DNA of 64,000 nucleotides from JAWKOK01 sp963698255 (lineage in GTDB: Bacteria > Chloroflexota > Anaerolineae > Caldilineales > Caldilineaceae): assembly GCA_963698255.1 (NCBI GenBank), contig CAVOQD010000012.1, positions 186,001 to 250,000 of the forward strand, given 5' to 3'. Within the stretch, counting starts at the first letter, position 1. Each line of letters opens with the position of its first letter. Both the position numbers and the translations under genes were made by a program. Below the pieces are notes generated by a model. That model had not been told where the DNA came from and did not search any database. It was given only the letters and a program-made list of their open reading frames with translations. Below are positions 27,424 to 36,738 of this stretch, one piece after another.

Positions 27424-28245
27424 ATGATTTTCACCGGCGAGAGCCAAGCGCTCATTCTCAATATCGTACTTCGTCTCGGCGGCGCGACCGGCATTCTGAT
27501 TGCAGGGCGCTGGATTGCCCGCCTGAGCCGGCAATCGACGAAAAAACTCCTGGCCAAGACGGCGCTTACCGACTCGCTCAAAGAGTTAACCCTCAAGATT
27601 GTCTATTTTAGCGTACTTGGCATCGCAGTCATCGTGGCTCTCGCCCTTCTAGGCATCCCGACCACAATGCTGATCGCGGCCATTGGCATTGTGGTGGTCG
27701 TGCTTGGGATCGCGCTCCAGGAATCGATCAGCAACTTTGCGGCGACGGTGAACTTCTTGATGTTTGAGCCGTTCAACGTCGGCGATCTGATCGAAACCAG
27801 TGACAAGATGGGTGTTGTCAGCGAACTGCAAGTCTTCAACACAGTGCTGAAACAGGCGGACGGCAAAGTCGTCATCCTACCCAATGGAAAGATCCAGAGC
27901 GATGGCCTGACCAACTATTCGAAGTCACCCGCGCTGCGGGTTGATCTGGAGGTAGGCATCGGCTACGGAGACGATCTCGAGCGAGCAAAGCGGACGGCGC
28001 TGGATCTATTGACCGCCGACGCCTGGGTGCTTGCCGATCCGCCGCCCCAGGTGGTTGTCCTCGAATTGGACGACAGCAGCGTTATTCTGGGCGTGCGCCC
28101 CTTCGTCAAGGGTGAAGACTATTGGCTGGCAAAATGGGATCTGACCGAGAAGCTCAAGAATCGTTTTGACGAAGCCGGCATCACGATTCCGTATCCGCAA
28201 AGCGATGTGCATTTGGTGTCGATGAAGGAGGAGGCGGACGGGTAG
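27424..28245 (+). CDS. Small-conductance mechanosensitive channel, MscS family
   Basis: This is a 273-residue membrane channel that opens on membrane tension and protects against osmotic downshock. It has three N-terminal membrane helices, the pore helix region IGIVVVVLGIALQESISNFAA and the beta domain with FEPFNVGDLIET, VVILPNGKI and NYSKSPALRVDLEVGIGYGDD. It closes with the alpha/beta C-terminal domain ending IPYPQSDVHL. Length is close to E. coli MscS (286). The gene stands alone, with a stem-loop after its stop and the convergent amidotransferase beyond. Confidence 0.92.
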   Translation: MIFTGESQALILNIVLRLGGATGILIAGRWIARLSRQSTKKLLAKTALTDSLKELTLKIVYFSVLGIAVIVALALLGIPTTMLIAAIGIVVVVLGIALQESISNFAATVNFLMFEPFNVGDLIETSDKMGVVSELQVFNTVLKQADGKVVILPNGKIQSDGLTNYSKSPALRVDLEVGIGYGDDLERAKRTALDLLTADAWVLADPPPQVVVLELDDSSVILGVRPFVKGEDYWLAKWDLTEKLKNRFDEAGITIPYPQSDVHLVSMKEEADG

Positions 28246-28255
28246 CGGATTTAGA

Positions 28256-28299
28256 GTGCTGCTTGCTGCGTGTTCGAAACCTCACGCAGCAAGCAGCAC
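28256..28299. terminator. 17-bp perfect stem-loop between convergent genes, GCAGCAAGCAG family, copy 2
   Basis: GTGCTGCTTGCTGCGTG (28256-28272) pairs perfectly with CACGCAGCAAGCAGCAC (28283-28299), loop 10 nt. It lies 11 bp after the channel stop and 10 bp before the end of the convergent amidotransferase gene, so it could terminate both. Confidence 0.65.
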
Positions 28300-28308
28300 G
28301 CAGCATTT

Positions 28309-29056
28309 CTACCTCCCGCACGCCTCAACAAACCCATCCCACAAGCCCCGATGCACGTCACTCAACTCGTACAATCGCTCAGGATGCCATTGCACGCCCA
28401 CCAGCCAGCGATGGTTGCCACTCTCGAAGGCCTCAACCAGCCAGTCGTCCGGCGCGGCGGACATGCCGACGACGGTGAAGGCCGGCGCCATCGATGCCAG
28501 ATCCATGCCCTGGTGGTGGTAGGTGTTGACCGACAAGCGTGGACGCGCCGACCATGGCGCGAATGCGACTTTCGTCAGCCAGCAGCACATCGTGGTAGGC
28601 CGGACTTTCATCCGGCGAACGATGCCCCTCAAAATGCTGGACCATGCCGCCGCCGGCCGCCACATTGAGCACCTGGCAACCGCGGCAGATGCCGAAGGTC
28701 GGCAGATCCAATTCCATCGCCTGCCTCGCCAAGCGCAGTTCCAACTCGTCTCGCTTCAGATCGATGCCGGCCTCGTTGGCGCCGTCCAGCACAGCGCCAA
28801 AATAGGCCGGATCGACGTCGCCGCCACCGGCCAACACTAGACCATCCAGCTGTTCCAAAAGCTCGAAAGGCAGCCGTCCCTGTTCGTCCGGCTCAAAGAT
28901 GCTGCCATCCGGCAGTGTCACCGGCGTGTCCGGCGACAGCACGACTGTGGTCAGACCGTAGCCGTTGAGGACGTTGATGTAGTCGATCGTGTTTTCCTGA
29001 ACCCACTCGTCATTGCCGTGTCGGGTGGTGATGCCGACGATTCGCTGTGTCGTCAT
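28309..29056 (-). CDS. Class I glutamine amidotransferase, PuuD / peptidase C26 type, one frameshift
   Basis: This is a glutamine-amidotransferase-fold hydrolase similar to gamma-glutamyl-GABA hydrolase. The N-terminal IVGITTR, the nucleophile elbow FGICRGCQVLNVAAGG and the catalytic His in VGVQWHPERLY are present, with NTYHHQGMD as in C26 peptidases. The frame breaks near 28545; the length of 748 nt is one over a multiple of three, so one base is extra. The restored protein is about 248 residues. It is the last gene of a minus-strand run after a phosphotransferase and an enolase. A polyamine or glutamyl-conjugate substrate is possible but not shown. Confidence 0.82.
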
Positions 29057-29155
29057 GATGAAGCCCTTCTAGAATCCGTAGCTATCCGCGTCCCATTTTC
29101 TTTCACTCCGACAGCCTGTCAGCGGCGACTTTGCCCTGGCACGTTCCCGCCGCAC

Positions 29156-30454
29156 TCAGGACCAGCCCTCGATACCGGCCTGCCCATAAATCCCCGCGCC
29201 GATGAAGCGTGCCCGTTCGCCCAGGCTGCGCTCGATGCGCAGCACCTCATTCCACTTGGACATACGTTCGCTGCGCGCAAACGAACCGACCTTGATCTGC
29301 CCGGCATTGGTGGCCACGGCCAGATGCGCGATGAAGGCGTCCTCGGTTTCGCCGGAGCGAGCGGAGACGACCGGCAGCCAGCCGGCCTCCTGGGTCAGAC
29401 GGATGGCGTCGATGGTCTCGGAGACGGTGCCGATCTGGTTGAGTTTGATGAGCACCGAGTTGGCCACGTTGCGCTCGATCCCCTGCTTGATGCGCGACAG
29501 GTTGGTGGTGAAGAGATCGTCGCCGATCAACTGGACGCGGCCGGCCAGTGCGGCGTGAACCTTGGCCCAGCCGGCCCAATCGGTGTCGGCCAGCGGATCC
29601 TCGATGGAGATGACCGGATACTTTTCGCACCAGCCGATGAGCAGATCGGCAAACTCGTCCGAGGTGAACGACCGATCCTCCAGTGCGAAGCGATAGCGTC
29701 CGTCGGCGTATGAGAGATCGCTGGCCGCGATGTCCAGCGAAATGGCAGCCTCTTTGCCCGGCGTGTAGCCTGCGCGTTGGATGGCCTGCATGAAGAACGC
29801 CAAGACGGCTTCGTTGCTGTCGAAGTCGGGCCAGAAGCCGCCCTCGTCGGCCAGGCCCATATACTGATTGCGCTCCTTGAGGATGTCGCCGGCCGCGTGG
29901 TAGACGTTGTGGGTGATCTCCAGCGTCTCGGCGTAGGTGCGAGCGCCGGTCGCGATCAGCAGGAAGTCCTGGACATCGGTGCGCCAGTTGGCATGGGCGC
30001 CGCCGCCGATGATCTGGATCTCGGGCAGCGGCAGCAGCGTGCCGTCACCCTGGCCGAGGACTTCATAGAGCGGCTTCCCTTGGGCGTTGGCCACGGCATT
30101 GACGGTGGCCATGGAGACGCCGAGGATGGCGTTGGCGCCCAGATTTCGTTTGTTGTCGGTGCCGTCCAGGTCGATCATGATCTGGTCGATGGCACGCTGA
30201 TCCGTTGCGTCATGGCCCAAGAGCGCCGGTGCGATGCGGGTGCGGATGTTGTCGATGGCTTTGAAGACGGACTTGCCGCGATAGCTGGCGGCGTCGCCGT
30301 CTCGCAGTTCCAGGGCTTCGTACTGGCCGGTCGATGCGCCAGACGGGACGGAGCCGATGCCCACCGATCCGTCCTCAAGGGTGACCACGGCTTCGACGGT
30401 CGGGTTGCCGCGCGAGTCAAAGATCTGATAGGCGTCGATTGCGATGATTTTCAT
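29156..30454 (-). CDS. Enolase-family protein with altered catalytic residues
   Basis: This is a 432-residue enolase-superfamily member very close in layout to phosphopyruvate hydratase: FDSRGNPTVEA, VPSGASTGQYEALELRDGD, DEGGFWPD (Glu204), metal ligands Asp241, Glu285 and Asp312, and LIKLNQIGT (Lys337). Two positions differ. Asp163 stands where yeast enolase has Glu168 (QEF becomes QDF). Ala365 stands where His373 is expected (SHRSGETED becomes SARSGETED). The GGAHA loop is also changed to GGGAHANWR. It starts at 30454 after AAGGAAC; longer upstream starts are not supported. It may be a divergent enolase or a paralog with another role, with the glycolytic enzyme elsewhere. Confidence 0.85.
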   Translation of the reverse strand: MKIIAIDAYQIFDSRGNPTVEAVVTLEDGSVGIGSVPSGASTGQYEALELRDGDAASYRGKSVFKAIDNIRTRIAPALLGHDATDQRAIDQIMIDLDGTDNKRNLGANAILGVSMATVNAVANAQGKPLYEVLGQGDGTLLPLPEIQIIGGGAHANWRTDVQDFLLIATGARTYAETLEITHNVYHAAGDILKERNQYMGLADEGGFWPDFDSNEAVLAFFMQAIQRAGYTPGKEAAISLDIAASDLSYADGRYRFALEDRSFTSDEFADLLIGWCEKYPVISIEDPLADTDWAGWAKVHAALAGRVQLIGDDLFTTNLSRIKQGIERNVANSVLIKLNQIGTVSETIDAIRLTQEAGWLPVVSARSGETEDAFIAHLAVATNAGQIKVGSFARSERMSKWNEVLRIERSLGERARFIGAGIYGQAGIEGWS

Positions 30455-30500
30455 ACGAAAGTTCCTTGTCATGTTGAAGGTAGCCAGCGTTCCGAGATTG

Positions 30501-31469
30501 TCAGAAATGCGGCCCGAGGTCGGTTGGATTGCTCGGGCAAGATTTCGGCCAAACGAACGTCCGCACCAGCGCCTTTTTCTGCGGATCCGTGATGTATTCA
30601 GCCGGCGACTTGCCGTCGACACGCGCCAACATCAGCATGGGCAGTAGTCGCACCACACGCGCTTCCAGGCCATCGACATAGGGCTCACCCAAGGTTTCGG
30701 CGTATGTTCGCCAGAAGCGAGTTACCAGTTCGAGATACGGCTCAGGGTTCTGGGAAAAATGGAGCGACTTGAGCACGAAATGGTTGAGCAGAAAGGCGGC
30801 GTCGAAGGCCGGTTCGCCGTACCAGGCGACTTCGCAGTCCAGCAGCACCAGCCGGCCTTCGCGGACCAGCATGTTCTTGGGGCTGTAGTCGCCGTGGACC
30901 AGACAGATCCGTGTCGCCTGAATGCGTTTTGACTCAGCCACCAGATAGGCGGCCAATTCAGGATGGCGCGACGCCGTCGTCAGCAGGTAGGGATCGAGGC
31001 GAAGCTGGTAGAAGTTGTCCGTCGAGTCAAAGACGGCCTCGGCGCTCTCATCGCCCCACGAAGCACGGTGAATGCGACCCAGCACGCGACCGGCTTCGTC
31101 CGCATAGACCGGGTCCACATCACCGGCCAGCAGGCAGGTCTTCCAGTTGTCGTAGCCGTCGCCTAGATACTCCATGACAAAGAGTCCGGCCGCCGGGTCG
31201 CTGTAGAGGATCGAGGGCACCGCCTCGGGGACGATCGCACCGACGTAGCGCAGATAGGCCTGCTCGTAGTCATTGCGCGAGACATCGGCGTACCAGTCGT
31301 CCTGGACGCGCAGCTTGTCCAGCGCTCGCTTGACGACAAAGGAACGATCCGGCGTCGAAACAAGCCGAATATCCGACGAGACGCCGCCGGTTAGCGGCGT
31401 GACGGAGACATCGGTTCCATCCACGAGACCGGCGTCGCGCAGAAGATCGATCAGTTCGTCGGTTTTCAT
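30501..31469 (-). CDS. Phosphotransferase of the APH/choline-kinase fold
   Basis: This is a 322-residue kinase-like protein of the aminoglycoside phosphotransferase family (Pfam APH). The N-lobe has TPLTGGVSSDIRLVST and the ATP-binding lysine in FVVKRALDKL. The catalytic loop is CLVHGDYSPKNMLV and the metal-binding Asp lies in LVLLDCEVAWYG. Such proteins phosphorylate small molecules; few in this branch are true antibiotic kinases. It precedes the enolase-like gene by 46 bp in the same direction, so they may share a transcript and perhaps a pathway. Confidence 0.83.
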   Translation of the reverse strand: MKTDELIDLLRDAGLVDGTDVSVTPLTGGVSSDIRLVSTPDRSFVVKRALDKLRVQDDWYADVSRNDYEQAYLRYVGAIVPEAVPSILYSDPAAGLFVMEYLGDGYDNWKTCLLAGDVDPVYADEAGRVLGRIHRASWGDESAEAVFDSTDNFYQLRLDPYLLTTASRHPELAAYLVAESKRIQATRICLVHGDYSPKNMLVREGRLVLLDCEVAWYGEPAFDAAFLLNHFVLKSLHFSQNPEPYLELVTRFWRTYAETLGEPYVDGLEARVVRLLPMLMLARVDGKSPAEYITDPQKKALVRTFVWPKSCPSNPTDLGPHF

Positions 31470-31708
31470 CGGTTATCCTGTCACATTCCATGGGTCTGGA
31501 CAGACCGCAGCCGTCCATGAAAATCATCGCCACCACTATATCAGCAAGCAGACGGCTGCCCCAAACGGACTCGTTGCAATTCGATGGGCTACCACTCGCG
31601 AGGAACGCCAATTGGAACGAAAATTCTGGTACGGGCTAAACGGTGTGCTATAACTACTGGCAGAATATTGGTCGCCCGGAATCACATCATGTCCAACAAG
31701 CAGGAACT
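31470..31708. other. Divergent intergenic region
   Basis: These 239 bp separate the divergent phosphotransferase and penicillin acylase genes. Both promoters should lie here, but I find no clear -35/-10 pair, palindrome or RNA. Confidence 0.35.
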
Positions 31709-34179
31709 ATGTCCACTTCAATCATTATCGGTCTGCTTCTCCTATTGTTCGCACTTGTGGCCGTCTTCGGCGGCGGCTACTTCTTCGTCTACTGGTGGAT
31801 GATCCAGCGGCCGGCGCCGAAGCTTGACGGCATGTTCAGCCTGCCGGGACTGTCCGAACCGGTACAGGTGCTGCGCGACAAGTTCGCCATTCCACACATT
31901 TATGCCGACGAGCCGTGCCGATCTCTTCCGCGCTCAGGGCTATGTTCACGCCCAGGAACGGCTCTGGCAGATGGAGCGGCAGCGGCGCACGGCCAGGGGG
32001 ACGCTGGCCGAACTCTTCGGCGACGCAGCGCTGGACGCCGACCGTTTCAGCCGCATCGTCGGTTTCCGGCGTGCGGCAGAAGCGGAGCTGCCGACGCTGG
32101 ATGACGAGACTCGCCAAGTTCTGGACTGGTACGCCGAGGGCATCAACCAGTTCATCCAGGCCAATCCAGGCAAACTGGCGGCCGAGTTCAACCTGCTGCG
32201 CACCCAGCCGGAGCCGTGGCACGCCATCGATTGCATCGCCACATGGAAGGTGTTCGCCTGGGGACTGAGCGGCAACTGGGAGAGCGAGCTGATTCGCGTG
32301 CAGTTGCTCAACCAGCTCGGGCCCATTCGAGCCGCCGATCTTGAGCCGGACTATCCGCCGCAGACGCCCATCATCCTGGAAGGCGCAGGCAGCCACGAGA
32401 CGACCCGCATGTTGTCTGCATCCGGGCTGCTGCTCAACCAATATGAAAATGTGAAGCAGTGGTTCGGCGTCATCGGCCAGGGCCAGGGCAGCAACAGTTG
32501 GGTGCTCGGACCGCAGCGAAGCGAGACCGGCAAGCCCCTGCTCTGCAACGATCCCCACCTGACGCTCCAGATTCCGGGCATCTGGTACGAGAACCAACTC
32601 GATGCGCCCGACTACACGGTCAGCGGCGTTTCGCTGCCGGGCATCCCCGGCGTGGTCATCGGCCACAACGGTTCCATCGCCTGGGGCATGACCAACGCCA
32701 TGGTCGATGTGCAGGATCTCTTCATCGAGCGCGCCCATCCCGACGCCCCGACCCGTTTCGAATTTGAGGACAAATGGGAAGACGCCAAGGTGCGGGACGA
32801 AGTGATCCAGGTGCGTCGCCGGCCTGAAGCACATGTCGAACGCGTGGTCATCACCCGCCACGGCCCCCTGATCAGCGGTCTGCTGCCCCACACCGACGGC
32901 GACGAAACAGTACAGACCGTTCCCCTGGCCTTGCAGTGGACGGGCCACCGCCCTGACACAACGTTGCGCGCCATGCTCAAGCTCAACCAGGCCCAAGACC
33001 GGCAGACATTCGAGGCCGCGCTGGCCGATTGGACAACGCCTCCCCAGAGCTGTGACCTACGCCGATTCGGACGGGCATATCGGCTGCGTGCTGGCGGGCC
33101 GCGTGCCCCTGCGCAATCAGAATCTGGGCCTGTTGCCTGCGCCCGGCTGGAACGGTGAGCACGAGTGGGATGCGTATATTCCGGCCCCTGAGCTGCCCAA
33201 GATCTTCGATCCGCCGAGCGGCGTCATCGTCACGGCCAACAACAAGATCGCAGGCGACGACTACCCCTACTTCCTCGGCATCGAGCATATGCCGGGCTGG
33301 CGCGCGCTGCGTATCGAGAACCTGATCGCCAAGAAGAAGCGCCACTCGAGCCGAGACATGGTCGAGATGCAGTTGGACACCGGCAGCACCTTCGCCGAAG
33401 CGCTGGCGCCGTGGATCGGCCAGTTCCACAGCGATGATCCGTGGGAGAACAGCGGCGCTCAACGCCGTCCGCAACTGGAATTACCGCATGGACACGGACA
33501 GCGAAGCGGCGCTGGTTTTCCACTACACCGTGCTCTATCTGCTGGAAATGACCTTCGGCGACAAGATCGGCCCGGCCTATGACGGCCTTCTGGGCATTTC
33601 GTCCAGCCCATTGGCCGGCGCCAACGGCTTCATGTCGCGTGCGGAACTGCGACTGTTGCAGATCCTGAGCGAGAACGAAACCTCAGCCTGGTACATGGAT
33701 GCCAAGACCGGTCGCCAACGCACGCGCGATCAACTGATCTTCGAGGCGCTGTCGCCGAGCAGTGACGCGCATTCGCAAGACCGTGGGCGACAGCGCGCTC
33801 AAGTGGGATTGGGGCCGCAGCCACCAGATTCGCTATGTTCACCAACTGGGCAGCGCCCGATTCCTGCGCGGCTTTTTCAACCGTGGTCCGTTTCCCATCG
33901 GCGGCGACGGCACAACGCCGATGCAAACCCGCCATGCGCCCACACTGCCGCTCGGGCTCGTTCAGATCACGCCCAGCTACCGACAGATCTATGAGGTGGG
34001 CGCCTGGGACGAAGCGCGAGACCGTCACCACCAGCGGCCAGTCCGGCCACCCGCTGAGCGATCATTATGACAACCAAATCGCCATGTTCCGCGAGGGCGT
34101 CTATCATCCGGTGCCATGGACACGCGAGGCGGTTGAGGAGGAGACGGTCTACCGGACGACGTTGGAGCCGCAAAAATAG
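31709..34179 (+). CDS. Penicillin acylase family (Ntn-hydrolase), five frameshifts
   Basis: This is a membrane-anchored or secreted N-terminal-nucleophile amidohydrolase related to penicillin G acylase, acyl-homoserine-lactone acylases and quinohaemoprotein maturation proteases. An N-terminal membrane helix (residues about 5-30) precedes LPGLSEPVQVLRDKFAIPHI. The nucleophile Ser follows Gly in QGQGSNSWVLG, the point of self-cleavage into alpha and beta chains. Other family phrases are LLCNDPHLTLQIPGIWYE, PGIPGVVIGHNGSIAWG and NWNYRMDTDSEAALVF. Net insertions fall near 31915, 33045, 33465, 33765 and 34015; every one moves the frame the same way. The restored length is about 821 residues. The acyl substrate is unknown. 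Confidence 0.85.
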
Positions 34180-34357
34180 ACCCGCCGGTTTCAGCCGATT
34201 CTTCATAGCAAGCTTGCCTACCGTAGTGGCCGAGAGCGACGATAGACCATAGCCCCCTTCAGGGGGCGTCGTTGCATACCCGGTGGCTTTAGCCGGCGGA
34301 TGTCGCAAGCGTACCGGATGGCTACGACATAAATGTCGTGCTACAAGGCCCCCTCGC
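34180..34357. repeat. Convergent spacer with CGACATAAATGTCG element
   Basis: The spacer holds CCCCCTTCAGGGGG (34255-34268), a perfect short palindrome, and TACGACATAAATGTCGTGCTACAA (34323-34346), whose last 22 bases match the right arm of the 26-bp inverted repeat at 53645-53720. No gene is seen. Confidence 0.6.
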
Positions 34358-36238
34358 CTACAACGGATAGATGATGGGAATCATCAACGTAGCCACCAGC
34401 CAAAGGATGATCGACAGGGGCACACCGATGCGCAGGTAGTCGGTAAAGGTGTAGCCGCCCGGTCCCATGACGATGGCGTTGGTCTGGTAGCCCATGGGCG
34501 TCATGAAGCTGGCGCTGGCACCGAAGGCAATCGCCATCAGCAACGGCGTGGGGCTGATGCCCAGAGTGATGGAAAGGCTGAGGCCGATGGGCATCAGCAG
34601 CACGGCGACGGCGTTGTTGGAGAGGATCTGCGTCAACAGATTTGTCATCAGGTAGAAGACGGAGAGAAAGAGTACAGGGCTGGCGTTGCCCAGGAAGCGC
34701 AACAGCAGATCGACAATATCCTGCGCCAGGCCGGTCGTCTCCATGGCCACGCCCAGGGGGATTGTGCCGGCCAGCAGGAAGAGCGTCCCCGCATCCAACG
34801 AACTGAGCGCTTCATCGACACGCAGACATTTGGCGATGATCATGGCCGATGCGCCGGCAAGCGCCAGAATGGCGATAGGGATCGACGTCACCACGGCCAG
34901 CACCACGACCATGGCCATGATCAGGAGTGCGACGCGGTTTTTGGTCGTGCGCAGGATCCCGCCGTCCACGCCCTCAACCAGCATCAGCTTGCCGCTTTCG
35001 GCCGATGCATGCAGCCCGGCAAGCTTGCCCTGCAGGAGCAGCACATCGCCGTCGGTGAGGCGGATATCACGCAGGCCGGTCACAAACGGACGCCCCCGAT
35101 GTTGCAGCCCCATGATCTTGACGTCGAACTGACGATTGAGTTCAAGATCGCCGATCATCCGGCCGTTGTAGGAGGAGTTGGGCAGGACCACGGCCTCGAC
35201 CACCTGGCATTCAATGTCGCCGACCGGCACCCGCTCGCCATCCTCAAGAACCGGCGCTACATAGGTCCCGGTCGCCTCCACAAACCGGGCGATCTCGCTT
35301 GCCGTACCGGCCACGATCAACATATCATCGGCGGCCAGCGTGATATTCTCGGTTTCGGCGGCTCGGTAAATATTCGGCTGACGAACGATCTGCAACAACT
35401 CGACCGACTTTCGCTCCTCGTCTCGATCATCGCTGCCCAGGCGGCGAACATTGTCGATCCGCCGGTGTCGCCTCTGCAACGTGGGCGGTCGGGGTCGGTC
35501 CAGCGTAGCGATATGCGCGAAGACATCACTGACCGACATCCCGATCACCTGACTTTCGGGCGCGACCAACAGTTCGGTGACATAGGCATTGCGAGCCCGC
35601 TCTCCGGCCAATTCGGAGAGCGACGTTCGGTCTGGCAGGAGCCGTTCGCTCACCAGGACCACGTATATCGTGCCGATAACGGTGAAAATGACCCCCAGAG
35701 GAAAGAATTCGAAGATGCCGAAGCCTGGGCCGCCGGCCTGACGATAGAGGTCATCGAGCAGGATATTGGTGCTGGTCCCCAGAAGCGTCATGGTGCCGCC
35801 CATGATCGAAAAGTAGCTCAGCGGGATCAGCAGCTTGGCAGGGCGAATACGCATTTGGCGGCTCAGGGAGAGCAGCACAGGCACCAACATCACCACGACC
35901 GGTGTGTTGTTGACGAACGCGCTCGAGGTCGAGGAAACCAGCCCGATAGAAAGGAGTAGACGGCGTAGACTGCCTTGGGAAAACCGAACCAGGAAGACAG
36001 TCACGGCCTCCAGGGCGCCGGTGCGCAACAGCCCGCCGGAGAGCACAAACATGGCAGCCACCGTCACCAGCGCCGTGCTGGAAAAGCCGGACAATGCCTG
36101 GCCGGCATCCAGGATACCGGTGAGACCCAGGCCGGCGATGATCAGCAACGAGGTCACTTCGGTCGGCAGCCAGCGCGTCAAATAGAGCGCGGTTGCGCCG
36201 GCGATCAGGAGAACCAGAAGGATCTGGTCAACGGTCAC
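34358..36238 (-). CDS. SLC13/DASS-type anion transporter with two RCK_C (TrkA-C) domains
   Basis: This is a 626-residue membrane carrier of the divalent anion:sodium symporter type. About six N-terminal helices include the SNT-like motif VNNTPVVVMLVPV. Two cytosolic RCK_C regulatory domains follow (residues about 215-300 and 330-415), then about six C-terminal helices with the second signature TQILSNNAVAVLLMPIGLS. The central RCK_C pair is typical of bacterial members thought to carry sulfate or dicarboxylates. The second signature (NNAVAVLL) completes the two-fold transport site. It reads through without a frameshift and converges on the penicillin acylase gene. Confidence 0.87.
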   Translation of the reverse strand: MTVDQILLVLLIAGATALYLTRWLPTEVTSLLIIAGLGLTGILDAGQALSGFSSTALVTVAAMFVLSGGLLRTGALEAVTVFLVRFSQGSLRRLLLSIGLVSSTSSAFVNNTPVVVMLVPVLLSLSRQMRIRPAKLLIPLSYFSIMGGTMTLLGTSTNILLDDLYRQAGGPGFGIFEFFPLGVIFTVIGTIYVVLVSERLLPDRTSLSELAGERARNAYVTELLVAPESQVIGMSVSDVFAHIATLDRPRPPTLQRRHRRIDNVRRLGSDDRDEERKSVELLQIVRQPNIYRAAETENITLAADDMLIVAGTASEIARFVEATGTYVAPVLEDGERVPVGDIECQVVEAVVLPNSSYNGRMIGDLELNRQFDVKIMGLQHRGRPFVTGLRDIRLTDGDVLLLQGKLAGLHASAESGKLMLVEGVDGGILRTTKNRVALLIMAMVVVLAVVTSIPIAILALAGASAMIIAKCLRVDEALSSLDAGTLFLLAGTIPLGVAMETTGLAQDIVDLLLRFLGNASPVLFLSVFYLMTNLLTQILSNNAVAVLLMPIGLSLSITLGISPTPLLMAIAFGASASFMTPMGYQTNAIVMGPGGYTFTDYLRIGVPLSIILWLVATLMIPIIYPL

Positions 36239-36738
36239 GTTCCCCCCTTCAACTCACGACCATTCAAATAACATCCAGTGCGCACGCTCACGTGCGGCTC
36301 TACACGAGAGCGACCGGCACGTGGGCATGCCTACTGAACGGTCACCCGATGCGGAAAACCATGATCAGTCGTTGCGGGCAGTTACCTACAAGCTGCCGCG
36401 CGCATCCGACTGCCGCTCGGCAGTCGCTGAACAGTTGATCCTATGGCAATCAAACCATACTCGGGACAATCGACCAAATCTCCAAAAAGAATTCACCGTT
36501 TCTTCATCAAATTACATTGAGAAGCCAACATTCCGTGGTAGAATAGCCAATAGTGGAGCATTTGCTATCCCCGACGGCTTGCATAGCCATTGGGCTATGT
36601 GGAGTAGATGTTTCACAATGCGTTGCCAATGACGGCAACTTTCACGGCTACCGACGCAGGAACCGACGTCTTCAGCGCCTGGGGCCGTCCATACTCGACA
36701 ATCCGGTTTCGATCTCGTCGGCTACGCTGAGGAGAACT
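36239..36738. other. Divergent intergenic region, no gene recognised
   Basis: These 500 bp separate the divergent SLC13 and subtilisin genes. Local base composition is more A+T-rich at 36440-36560, the likely promoter zone. I see no palindrome, RNA or convincing small gene; the short plus ORFs at 36321 and 36193 have no ribosome site. Confidence 0.4.

Noticed and set aside
30501..31469. Calling the APH-fold proteins antibiotic resistance genes
   Set aside because: Only the general kinase fold is visible. Residues specific for aminoglycoside kinases were not recognised and the contexts are metabolic.
34283..35959. 558-residue plus-strand ORF opposite the SLC13 transporter
   Set aside because: The minus strand encodes a full transporter with clear motifs. 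The plus product is Gln/His/Arg-rich without any domain.
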